The position numbers and the translations under genes were made by a program. The notes under the pieces were generated by a model that was given only the letters and a program-made list of their open reading frames with translations, did not search any database and was not told the DNA's origin. Of a stretch of 64,000 nt of DNA, positions 33,464 to 41,264 are shown in pieces (positions within the stretch are counted from its first letter, which is position 1; each line of letters starts with the position of its first letter). Origin of the DNA: DATEPR01 sp963780635 (GTDB taxonomy: Bacteria > Actinomycetota > Actinomycetes > Mycobacteriales > Pseudonocardiaceae); the NCBI GenBank assembly GCA_963780635.1, contig CAWACW010000011.1, positions 806,001 through 870,000 of the forward strand. Direction: 5' to 3'.

Positions 33464-34900
33464 TGACTGCCACTGTTATCGACACTGCACCGGCGACCGG
33501 CCGCGTCGTCCGGGTCACCGGCCCCGTCGTCGACGTCGAGTTCCCCCGCGACGCGATGCCCGAGCTGTTCAACGCGCTGCACGTGGACGTCACCTCGCCG
33601 ACACCGGCGCAAGACGCTGACCCTCGAGGTCGCCCAGCACCTCGGCGACAACGTGGTGCGCACGATCTCGATGCAGCCGACCGACGGCCTGGTCCGCGGC
33701 GTCGAGGTCACCGACACCGGCAGGCCGATCTCGGTGCCGGTCGGCGACGACGTCAAGGGCCACGTGTTCAACGCGCTCGGCGACTGCCTGGACGAGCCCG
33801 GCTACGGCGACGACCTCGAGCACTGGGGCATCCACCGCAAGCGCGCCCGCCTTCGACCAGCTCGAGGGCCGCACCGAGATGCTGGAGACCGGCCTCAAGG
33901 TCATCGACCTGCTCACCCCGTACGTGCAGGGTGGCAAGATCGGCCTGTTCGGCGGTGCCGGCGTGGGCAAGACGGTGCTCATCCAGGAGATGATCATCCG
34001 TGTCGCCCGGAACTTCGGTGGTACCTCGGTGTTCGCCGGCGTCGGCGAGCGCACCCGTGAGGGCAACGACCTCATCCTGGAGATGGCCGAGTCCGACGTC
34101 ATCAAGGACACCGCGCTGGTGTTCGGCCAGATGGACGAGCCGCCGGGCACCCGTCTGCGCGTCGCCCTGTCCGCGCTGACCATGGCGGAGTACTTCCGCG
34201 ACGTGCAGAACCAGGACGTGCTGCTGTTCATCGACAACATCTTCCGGTTCACCCAGGCCGGTTCCGAGGTGTCCACGCTGCTCGGCCGGATGCCGTCGGC
34301 CGTGGGTTACCAGCCGACGCTGGCCGACGAGATGGGCGAGCTGCAGGAGCGGATCACCTCGACCCGTGGCCGGTCGATCACCTCGATGCAGGCGATCTAC
34401 GTGCCCGCCGACGACTACACCGACCCGGCGCCCGCGCACCACGTTCGCGCACCTGGACGCCACCACCGAGCTCTCCCGCGCGGTGTTCTCCAAGGGCATC
34501 TTCCCGGCGGTGGACCCGCTGAGCTCGACCTCGACGATCCTCGACCCGGGCATCGTCGGCGAGGAGCACTACCGGGTGGCGCAGGAGGTCATCCGGATCC
34601 TGCAGCGGTACAAGGACCTGCAGGACATCATCGCGATTCTCGGTATCGACGAGCTGGCCGAGGAGGACAAGGTCGCTCGTGCAGCGCGCCCGGCGCATCG
34701 AGCGGTTCCTGTCGCAGAACATGAACGCGGCCGAGCAGTTCACCGGTCAGCCCGGTTCGAACGTGCCGCTGAAGGAGACGATCGAGGCATTCGACAAGAT
34801 CGCCAAGGGCGAGTTCGACCACCTGCCGGAGCAGGCGTTCTTCATGATCGGTGGTCTGGAAGACCTGGAGCGCAAGGCGAAGGAAATCGCCGACCGCTGA
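33463..34900 (+). CDS. atpD: ATP synthase subunit beta (four apparent frameshifts)
   Basis: The catalytic F1 beta subunit, ~478 residues when corrected. Walker A is GGAGVGKT, followed by VGERTREGNDL, DNIFRFTQAGSEVS and the DELSEED-like LAEEDK. Extra single bases lie near 33610, 33842, 34437 and 34675; removing each restores the known sequence. Start TAATG-overlaps atpG. A strong hairpin separates it from atpC. Confidence 0.92.
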
Positions 34901-34906
34901 CCGGTG

Positions 34907-34936
34907 GACCGTGGGCCGTTCCGGCGGCCCACGGTC
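34907..34936 (+). terminator. Hairpin between atpD and atpC
   Basis: accgtgggccg and cggcccacggt (11-bp arms) follow the atpD stop by 7 bp. It probably reduces read-through to atpC or blocks 3' decay; TAGACT at 34964-34969 could give atpC an extra promoter. Confidence 0.7.
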
Positions 34937-35000
34937 GTTACGGGTAGCCGGGCGGGCACCATCTAGACTGCCCGGGAAGAGCTTTGTGGAGGAGACGCGC

Positions 35001-35366
35001 GTGGCTGAGATGACCGTCGAGCTGGTGTCCGTCGAGCGCCTGCTGTGGTCAGGCCAGGCCACCGCGGTGTTCACGAGGACCACCGAGGGCGAGATCGGCA
35101 TCCTGCCCAGGCACATCCCGCTGCTCGGCGAGCTGGTCGCGGACTGCGTAGTCCGCATCGACCGCCCGGACGGCGACCCGCTGCTCGCGGCCGTACAAGG
35201 CGGTTTCCTCTCGGTGACCGGGCAGCGCGTGAGCATCCTCGCCGAGGAAGCCCAGTTCGGCGACGAAATCGACGTGGCGAAGGCCCGCTCCGAACTCGAC
35301 AACGAGGACGAGGCGATCAGGGCCAGAGCGGCATCCCAGCTCCGCGCTGCCGGACAATCGGTCTGA
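35001..35366 (+). CDS. atpC: ATP synthase subunit epsilon
   Basis: A 121-residue epsilon subunit that couples and inhibits F1. The N-terminal beta sandwich contains EGEIGILPRHIPLLGEL; the C-terminal part has one helical segment (ELDNEDEAIRARAASQL), shorter than in E. coli as in other actinobacteria. GTG 35001 follows GTGGAGGAG; the in-frame sequence upstream belongs to the intergenic hairpin region. No frameshift here: the sequence is clean again from this gene onward. Confidence 0.94.
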   Translation: MAEMTVELVSVERLLWSGQATAVFTRTTEGEIGILPRHIPLLGELVADCVVRIDRPDGDPLLAAVQGGFLSVTGQRVSILAEEAQFGDEIDVAKARSELDNEDEAIRARAASQLRAAGQSV

Positions 35367-35397
35367 GCGGCCCGGGGCAACGGGAAGCGAGGCGGCC

Positions 35398-35829
35398 GTG
35401 GGGATCACCGGATACATCGGAGTGCTCCTCATCGTGCTGGCCGTGGTGCTTGCTGGTTATGCGTTCCGCCGGTTGCGGCTGCTGCGCGAAGGCGGGATCC
35501 ATGTCGCGCTGCGGCGCAGGATCGACGACAGCAGTAGGGGCTGGCAGGTCGGCGTAGGCAGGTATCGCGGCGACGAATTCGTCTGGTATCGGGTGCTCAG
35601 CGTTCGGTCCGGGCCGGATCAGGTGATTCCGCGGATCGGCCTGGAGATCGAGGACCGTCGCTCACCCAGCGCCCCGGAGAGTTATGCGATGCCTTCGGAT
35701 GCGACTGTGCTGCGGTGCCGGGCGGTGCATGGCGAGATCGAGCTGGCATTCAGTGCGGATGCGTTGACCGGCTTTCTGTCCTGGCTGGAGTCGTCGCCTC
35801 CCGGCAGCATCGTTCCCTGGGCCAGCTGA
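35398..35829 (+). CDS. DUF2550 membrane protein
   Basis: A 143-residue protein with one N-terminal membrane helix (YIGVLLIVLAVVLAGYAF) and a soluble DUF2550 domain (WQVGVGRYRGDEFVWYRV ... ALTGFLSWLESSPPG). It follows atpC in most actinobacteria (Rv1312-like) but its role is unknown; it is not part of the purified ATP synthase as far as I know. GTG 35398 after GCGAGG. Convergent with the adenosyltransferase gene, with a hairpin element between. Confidence 0.85.
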   Translation: MGITGYIGVLLIVLAVVLAGYAFRRLRLLREGGIHVALRRRIDDSSRGWQVGVGRYRGDEFVWYRVLSVRSGPDQVIPRIGLEIEDRRSPSAPESYAMPSDATVLRCRAVHGEIELAFSADALTGFLSWLESSPPGSIVPWAS

Positions 35830-35890
35830 TTCGGCTCGTGGTGATCTCGGTGGCGGTTACCCTGCTCGGCGTGTGCCTTTGCGCCGCTGA

Positions 35891-35949
35891 GCGCTGCTAA
35901 CACAATGGCGTTCGATCGGGGAGCCGAACAGTTATTGTGTTAGCGGCTC
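35891..35949. repeat. MITE-like hairpin element, short form (59 bp)
   Basis: gcgctgctaacacaat and, inverted, gagccgctaacacaat pair almost perfectly (14/16); an inner gttcg/cgaac pair extends the stem. The same end sequences bound the 160-bp element at 6422-6581; this copy lacks the interior. It lies between convergent DUF2550 and the cobalamin adenosyltransferase. Confidence 0.75.
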
Positions 35950-36016
35950 TCAGGGCATCGCGTTGTCCAGCCCGCTTTGCCGGCGGGCGGGGGTTTCGGC
36001 CTTGCTCGCGCTCTGG

Positions 36017-36589
36017 TCAGCCGTTGTGGCCGGGTTCCCATTTGATGTCGCCGTCCGGATTGGCTCGCCTGGCCAGGATGAACAACAGATCCGACAAGCG
36101 GTTCAGGTATTTGGCGGCCAGCGCGTTGGACCGATCCCCGTCCACCGAGATCAACGCCCACGCACTGCGTTCCGCCCGCCTGGCAACCGTCCTGGCGACG
36201 TGTAGCAGCGCGGCCCCGGGCGTTCCGCCGGGCAGGATGAACGAATCCAGCTTGGGCAGCCCCTCCAGATAGGAGTCGCACCAACCTTCCAACCGATCGA
36301 CATAAGCCTGAGTCACCCGCAGTGGCGGATATTCGGGATCGGGCACCACCGGCGTCGCGAGGTCGGCGCCCACGTCGAAGAGGTCGTTCTGCACCTTTCG
36401 CACTACGGCGACAATGTCGTCCGGCAACGAGCCGAGTGCGACTGCCACGCCCAGGGCGGCATTGGCTTCCTCGGTGTCCGCATAGGCGACCAACCGGGGA
36501 TCCGTCTTGGACACGCGGGAGAAGTCGGCCAGTCCGCTGGTTCCGTCATCCCCGGTGCGGGTATAGATCTTGGTGAGGTGCACGGCCAT
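36017..36589 (-). CDS. Cob(I)alamin adenosyltransferase, PduO type
   Basis: A 190-residue trimeric PduO-family enzyme that makes adenosylcobalamin from cob(I)alamin and ATP. Signatures: the N-terminal TKIYTRTGDDGTSGL (ATP site), FILPGGTPGAALLH, and the RTVARRAER helix with NRLSDLLFILARRAN. It supplies cofactor for the mutase encoded 2 kb away and, with MeaB, supports B12-dependent acyl-CoA metabolism. The ATG has only a weak ribosome site. Conserved position between the atp operon and murA. Confidence 0.93.
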   Translation of the reverse strand: MAVHLTKIYTRTGDDGTSGLADFSRVSKTDPRLVAYADTEEANAALGVAVALGSLPDDIVAVVRKVQNDLFDVGADLATPVVPDPEYPPLRVTQAYVDRLEGWCDSYLEGLPKLDSFILPGGTPGAALLHVARTVARRAERSAWALISVDGDRSNALAAKYLNRLSDLLFILARRANPDGDIKWEPGHNG

Positions 36590-36709
36590 GACCTCAGCTT
36601 ACGGGCCGGCCCAAGGCAGGACACCTGGCCGGATCCGGTCACCCGATGGTTGTCCGTACGATGCGACGCGAACGGCGCAGGGGGCTGACAAGGGGGACAA
36701 GGAGGTTCG

Positions 36710-37981
36710 GTGACTGAGCATTTCCGGGTTTGTGGCGGCGCACGGTTGGCCGGTGAGGTCGATGTCGTCGGCGCCAAGAACAGTGTGTTGAAGCTGATGG
36801 CTGCCTCGCTGCTGGCGGAGGGCACCACAACGCTGACCAACTGCCCGGAGATCCTCGATGTGCCGTTGATGGCGGATGTCCTGCGTGGCCTGGGTTGCCA
36901 GGTCACGATCGACGGGGACACCACGATCATCGACACACCCGCCGAGCTGTCCCACCGCGCCGATTTCGCCTCGGTCGGCAAGCTGCGTGCCTCGGTCTGC
37001 GTGCTGGGTCCGCTCGTCGGCCGCTGCAAGCGGGCCGTCGTCGCACTGCCCGGCGGTGACGCGATCGGGTCGCGTCCGCTGGACATGCACCAGAGTGGCC
37101 TGAGACAGCTCGGCGCGACCAGTGAGATCGAGCACGGCTGCGTGGTCGCCGAGGCGGACGACCTGCGCGGTGCCCAGATCTGGCTGGATTTCCCGAGCAT
37201 GGGCGCCACCGAGAACATCCTGATGGCAGCCGTCCTCGCGCAGGGGACGACCGTCATCGACAACGCTGCCCGCGAGCCCGAGATCGCCGATCTGGCGACC
37301 CTGCTCAACCAGATGGGCGCGAAGATCGAGGGTGCCGGCACGTCGACGATCACGGTCAACGGCGTCGAATCACTCCGGCCGGTCACGCACCGCGTTCTCG
37401 GTGACCGAATTGTGGGCGCGACCTGGGCGTTCGCCGCCGCGATGACCAAGGGCGACGTCACGGTCCGCGGTGTCGACCCGCATCACCTGGACCTGGTGCT
37501 GGAGAAGCTGCGCACCGCGGGTGCCGAGGTGGCCACCGGCGAACAGTGGTTCCGCGTGGTGCAGCACGACCGGCCGCGCGCGACCGACTTCGTCACGCTG
37601 CCCTATCCGGGTTTCGCCACCGACCTGCAGCCGTTCGCCGTCGCTCTCGCCTCGATAGCCGACGGGACGTCGATGATCACCGAGAACGTGTTCGAGGCGC
37701 GCTTCCGGTTCATCGAGGAGATGGTCCGGCTCGGTGCGGACGCCCGCACCGACGGCCACCACGCCGTGGTCCGGGGCGTGCCGCGGCTGTCCAGCGCTCC
37801 GGTGTGGGCGTCGGACATCCGTGCCGGCGTCGGACTGGTGCTGGCCGGGCTGTGCGCGGAAGGCTGCACCGAGGTGTGGGACGTGTTCCACATCGACCGC
37901 GGCTACCCGCGATTCGTGGAGAACATGCGCCGGCTGGGCGCGGACATCAGCCGCGTGACCACGGCTCCCGAGCGCGACTAG
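36710..37981 (+). CDS. murA: UDP-GlcNAc 1-carboxyvinyltransferase with Asp117 (fosfomycin-insensitive type)
   Basis: A 423-residue enzyme catalysing the first committed step of peptidoglycan synthesis. The substrate-binding GAKNSVLKLMAASLLAEG (about 21-38) is intact. The loop that normally carries the catalytic Cys reads LPGGDAIGSRPLDMH, with Asp117 replacing Cys. The same change in Mycobacterium tuberculosis MurA makes it insensitive to fosfomycin, so intrinsic resistance is predicted. GTG 36710 follows AAGGAGG. Convergent with the next gene. Confidence 0.96.
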   Translation: MTEHFRVCGGARLAGEVDVVGAKNSVLKLMAASLLAEGTTTLTNCPEILDVPLMADVLRGLGCQVTIDGDTTIIDTPAELSHRADFASVGKLRASVCVLGPLVGRCKRAVVALPGGDAIGSRPLDMHQSGLRQLGATSEIEHGCVVAEADDLRGAQIWLDFPSMGATENILMAAVLAQGTTVIDNAAREPEIADLATLLNQMGAKIEGAGTSTITVNGVESLRPVTHRVLGDRIVGATWAFAAAMTKGDVTVRGVDPHHLDLVLEKLRTAGAEVATGEQWFRVVQHDRPRATDFVTLPYPGFATDLQPFAVALASIADGTSMITENVFEARFRFIEEMVRLGADARTDGHHAVVRGVPRLSSAPVWASDIRAGVGLVLAGLCAEGCTEVWDVFHIDRGYPRFVENMRRLGADISRVTTAPERD

Positions 37982-38142
37982 TGGGTGTGTCCGGTAACCA
38001 TGCCGGTGGCATTCCGGTCCCAGGTGGGCGCATCGCAGGACGACAACGCCGCGAGGTGTCCGCCGGGGCCGGAGTTTCGCTCCCTGATCGAACGCCATTG
38101 TGTCAGCAGCTCCTACCCGGTGAGGGTTACCGGACGCACCAC
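37981..38142. repeat. Inverted repeat bounding the murA 3' intergenic space
   Basis: gtgggtgtgtccggtaacc at 37981-37999 is matched on the other strand by gtggtgcgtccggtaacc at 38125-38142, i.e. 18-bp inverted ends about 160 bp apart. The left end includes the last base of the murA stop codon and the right end lies 3 bp from the stop of the convergent gene. Inside is one end of the MITE-like family. Confidence 0.65.
38085..38112. repeat. Solo end of the MITE-like hairpin family
   Basis: tgatcgaacgccattgtgtc plus agcagctc repeats the right end of the element at 6422-6581 with one mismatch. The opposite end is missing; a 14-bp piece of the long element's interior (gacgacaacgccgc) occurs 40 bp upstream in the opposite orientation, suggesting a rearranged copy. 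Confidence 0.7.
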
Positions 38143-38145
38143 TGG

Positions 38146-38472
38146 CTAGGGCTCACCGTGTAGCAGCACGTCGGCGGCGGCCCGCGCGTCGGCGGGGAAC
38201 ACCAGGACGTGCTGTGTCGCGCCGTCGTCGTCCGGTGCTGTGGTGGCGCGGATGCCATTGCTCCGCAGCATGTCGCGGACGAACGCCGCGGCCCGCTCGG
38301 AAGGCACGGTAGCCACTTCGGACAGCAGGCCGTAGTCCCTGGCCCTGGCGAGCTTGCGCTCGGCACGGTCGCTGCGCACGGTCTGACTGCCGAAGAACTT
38401 CCGCAGGATCCCGCTGAGCAACACGATCATCGCCGCGAGGATCAGGATCTCGTTCGGGATCGACAGCCCCAT
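38146..38472 (-). CDS. Small hypothetical membrane-anchored protein
   Basis: A 108-residue protein with one N-terminal membrane helix (IPNEILILAAMIVLLSGIL, about 4-22) and a charged cytoplasmic part (RAERKLARARDYGLLSEV, then VLVFPADARAAADVLL). No family recognised. ATG 38472 is chosen for the helix position; an alternative ATG at 38514 would add AAAACEDQDC, which looks non-natural. The long frame continuing upstream runs antisense to ecm and is not used. Convergent with murA. Confidence 0.65.
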   Translation of the reverse strand: MGLSIPNEILILAAMIVLLSGILRKFFGSQTVRSDRAERKLARARDYGLLSEVATVPSERAAAFVRDMLRSNGIRATTAPDDDGATQHVLVFPADARAAADVLLHGEP

Positions 38473-38622
38473 CCGACAATCCTGATCCTCGCAGGCCGCC
38501 GCCGCCAGCCCCATCGGGTCGATCGTCGCCCCGCGAACGAGTGGTTGTGACCAACGGCACCAGCGAATGTTGTTACCGGCCAGTACTCTCGGTACCCACC
38601 GCCGGGTTAACGGAGGTTCACC

Positions 38623-40623
38623 GTGCCGTATCCGACCGACTCCGACCGGGATCGCCCGTGGGTGATGCGGACCTACGCGGGTCACTCTTCGGCCGCCGCG
38701 TCCAACGCCCTGTACCGGCGCAACCTCGCCAAGGGCCAGACCGGGCTCTCGGTCGCGTTCGACCTGCCGACGCAGACCGGCTACGACCCGGACGACGAGC
38801 TGGCCGCAGGCGAGGTCGGCAAGGTGGGCGTGCCGGTCAACCACATCGGTGACATGCGCCGGTTGTTCGACGGGATCCCGCTGGCCGAGGCGAACACGTC
38901 GATGACCATCAACGCGACGGCCATGTGGCTGCTCGCGCTCTACGTGGGTGTCGCGCAGGAGCAGGGCGCCGATGTCGCGAAGCTGACCGGCACCACGCAG
39001 AACGACATCATCAAGGAGTACCTGTCCCGCGGCACGTACGTGTTCCCGCCGGCACCGAGCCTGCGGCTGATCACCGACACGGTCGCCTGGACGGTGAACA
39101 ACGCCCCCCGGTGGAACCCGATCAACATCTGCTCGTACCACCTGCAGGAGGCCGGGGCCACGCCCGTGCAGGAGATCGCCTACTCGATCAGCAGCGCGAT
39201 CGCCGTGCTGGACGCGGTGCGCGACTCCGGGCAGGTGCCTGCCGAGCGGTTCGGCGACGTCGTCGGCCGGATGTCGTTCTTCGTCAACGCGGGCGTGCGG
39301 TTCGTGGCGGAGATGTGCAAGATGCGTGCGTTCACCGAGCTGTGGGACGAGCTCACCCGCGACCGCTACGGCGTGCGGGACCCCAAGCAGCGGCGATTCC
39401 GCTACGGCGTGCAGGTCAACTCGCTCGGGCTGACCGAGGCGCAGCCGGAGAACAACGCGCAGCGGATCGTGCTGGAGATGCTGGCCGTCACACTCTCCCG
39501 CGGTGCCCGCGCTCGCGCGATCCAGCTGCCCGCGTGGAACGAGGCACTGGGCCTGCCCCGGCCGTGGGACCAGCAGTGGGCACTGCGCATGCAGCAGGTG
39601 CTGGCCTACGAGACGGATCTGCTGGAGTACGAGGACCTGTTCGACGGCTCGCCGGTGGTTCGCGCGAAGGTCGACGAGCTGCTGGCGGGCGCCCGCGCGG
39701 AGATCGACCGGGTGGCGGCGATGGGCGGTGCGGTGGCCGCGGTGGAGAGCGGCTACATGAAGTCGCAGTTGGTCGGGTCGCTGGCCGAGCGCCGCCGCCG
39801 GATCGAGGCGGGTGAGGACGTCGTCGTCGGCGTGAACCGCTACGACACGACCGAACCCAGCCCGCTGCAGGCCGATGGTGTCGCCGCGACCGAGCAGTTG
39901 GACCCGGAGGTCGAGCGCCAGGCCGTGGACGCGATCCGGCAGTGGCGGGCCGACCGGGACGAGCAGGCGGTGACCGCGGCGCTGGACCGGTTGCGGGCGG
40001 ACGCGAAGACCGACACGAACCTGATGGCGGCGACCGTGGCGTGCGCGCGGGCCGGTGCGACGACCGGTGAGTGGGCGGGCGCGCTGCGTGAGATGTTCGG
40101 CGAGTACCGGGCCCCGACCGGGGTGTCGGCGGCATCCGCGAAAGGTGACCCGGGTGCCGCGATCGCCGCGGTGCGCGAGCGGGTGCGGGCGGCCGGTGAG
40201 CAGGTGGGTCAGCGGCTGCGGTTCCTGGTCGGCAAACCCGGGCTGGACGGGCATTCCAACGGCGCCGAGCAGATCGCGGTGCGGGCCAGGGACGTCGGAT
40301 TCGAGGTCGTCTACCAGGGCATCCGGTTGACGCCCGCGCAGATCGTGGCAGCGGCCGTGCAGGAGGGCGTGCACGTGGTGGGGCTGTCGGTGCTGTCCGG
40401 CTCGCACCTGGAGGTCGTGCCGCCCGTGGTGGCCGGGCTCGCCGCGGCCGGTGCGGGGGACATTCCCGTCGTGGTCGGCGGCATCATCCCGGAGCGGGAC
40501 GCGGCGACCCTGCGCGCCCAGGGAGTCGTCGGCGTCTTCACGCCCAAGGACTACGACATGACGGCGATGATGAACGAGATCGTGGACATCGTGCTACGGG
40601 CGCACGGCGAGGCCGGCGAGTAG
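38623..40623 (+). CDS. ecm: Ethylmalonyl-CoA mutase-like B12 enzyme
   Basis: A 666-residue single-chain acyl-CoA mutase. The N-terminal TIM barrel contains SVAFDLPTQTGYDPDDELAA and VGVPVNHIGDMRRLFDGIP, patterns I associate with the Ecm/MeaA branch rather than methylmalonyl- or isobutyryl-CoA mutase. The C-terminal B12 domain has the base-off motif DGHSNG (D-x-H-x-x-G) and GGIIPERDA. It would rearrange (2R)-ethylmalonyl-CoA to methylsuccinyl-CoA. Partner genes ccr, epimerase and meaB lie 20 kb away in the window, and an adenosyltransferase gene 2 kb away. GTG 38623 follows GGAGG. Overlaps the convergent TetR 3' end by 30 bp. Confidence 0.88.
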   Translation: MPYPTDSDRDRPWVMRTYAGHSSAAASNALYRRNLAKGQTGLSVAFDLPTQTGYDPDDELAAGEVGKVGVPVNHIGDMRRLFDGIPLAEANTSMTINATAMWLLALYVGVAQEQGADVAKLTGTTQNDIIKEYLSRGTYVFPPAPSLRLITDTVAWTVNNAPRWNPINICSYHLQEAGATPVQEIAYSISSAIAVLDAVRDSGQVPAERFGDVVGRMSFFVNAGVRFVAEMCKMRAFTELWDELTRDRYGVRDPKQRRFRYGVQVNSLGLTEAQPENNAQRIVLEMLAVTLSRGARARAIQLPAWNEALGLPRPWDQQWALRMQQVLAYETDLLEYEDLFDGSPVVRAKVDELLAGARAEIDRVAAMGGAVAAVESGYMKSQLVGSLAERRRRIEAGEDVVVGVNRYDTTEPSPLQADGVAATEQLDPEVERQAVDAIRQWRADRDEQAVTAALDRLRADAKTDTNLMAATVACARAGATTGEWAGALREMFGEYRAPTGVSAASAKGDPGAAIAAVRERVRAAGEQVGQRLRFLVGKPGLDGHSNGAEQIAVRARDVGFEVVYQGIRLTPAQIVAAAVQEGVHVVGLSVLSGSHLEVVPPVVAGLAAAGAGDIPVVVGGIIPERDAATLRAQGVVGVFTPKDYDMTAMMNEIVDIVLRAHGEAGE

Positions 40624-41139
40624 CACCTCGAGCATCCGCTCGCCGTCGGAGGTCTCGCCGAACTCGGACGCGACGGCCAGCCCGTGGCCCAGCCGGAGCA
40701 GGTCGTACGGCACGATGTCGGGGCGCAGGGTGCCTGCCGTCTGGCCTGCGTCGACGAGTGTGCCGGCGGCCGTGAGCAGCTTGTCGCGGCACCAGTTCAT
40801 GGTCTCCGAACCCGGTCTGAGGGTCTGCTTGAGCGATACGGCCAGGCCCCGGCGGTGGTTGACGAACAGCACCTGCTGGCGCATCCACCGGGTCAGCGCC
40901 TCCTGCGGCCCGTACTCGGCCAGCAGCGGTTCGACCAGGTCGGCCAGCGTGCCGACCTCGTCGCGGTAGACGGCCTCGATCAGCGCCTCACGGTTCGGGA
41001 AGTGCCGGTAGAGCGTCCCCGCGCCGACACCGGCCCGCTTGGCGATCTCGTCCAGCGGGGCCTCGGCGCCCTTCTCGGTGAACACTTCCCGCGCGGTGGC
41101 GATGAGCAGGTCGGAGTTGCGGCGGGCGTCGGCGCGCAT
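40594..41139 (-). CDS. TetR-family regulator of the divergent MFS pump
   Basis: A 181-residue repressor. The HTH reads APLDEIAKRAGVGAGTLYRH (about residues 27-46). ATG 41139 follows GGGAGGAG and gives MRADARRNSDLLI. It is divergent from the MFS transporter, and two near-identical palindromes lie between them, the classic layout of a drug-responsive repressor/efflux pair. Its 3' end overlaps ecm. Confidence 0.9.
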   Translation of the reverse strand: MRADARRNSDLLIATAREVFTEKGAEAPLDEIAKRAGVGAGTLYRHFPNREALIEAVYRDEVGTLADLVEPLLAEYGPQEALTRWMRQQVLFVNHRRGLAVSLKQTLRPGSETMNWCRDKLLTAAGTLVDAGQTAGTLRPDIVPYDLLRLGHGLAVASEFGETSDGERMLEVLLAGLAVRP

Positions 41140-41160
41140 GAGAACTCCTCCCACTGGAAG

Positions 41161-41176
41161 TGGAGACAATCTCCGG
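41161..41176. promoter_or_regulatory. TetR operator O1
   Basis: tggagacaatctccgg contains GGAGA-C-A-ATCTCC, nearly the same palindrome as O2, located 22 bp before the TetR gene. Confidence 0.75.
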
Positions 41177-41226
41177 ATAGTCTTGTGCAACCGGATGGGC
41201 TCTCCATATGATAGCCGGGCCAGAAG

Positions 41227-41241
41227 CGGAGATAATCTCCG
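41227..41241. promoter_or_regulatory. TetR operator O2
   Basis: cggagataatctccg is a perfect 15-bp palindrome, 24 bp before the MFS ATG. Its match to O1 66 bp away supports one regulator acting on both promoters. Confidence 0.78.
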
Positions 41242-41264
41242 TTTCGCTGTTCCGGGGGTTTTCC

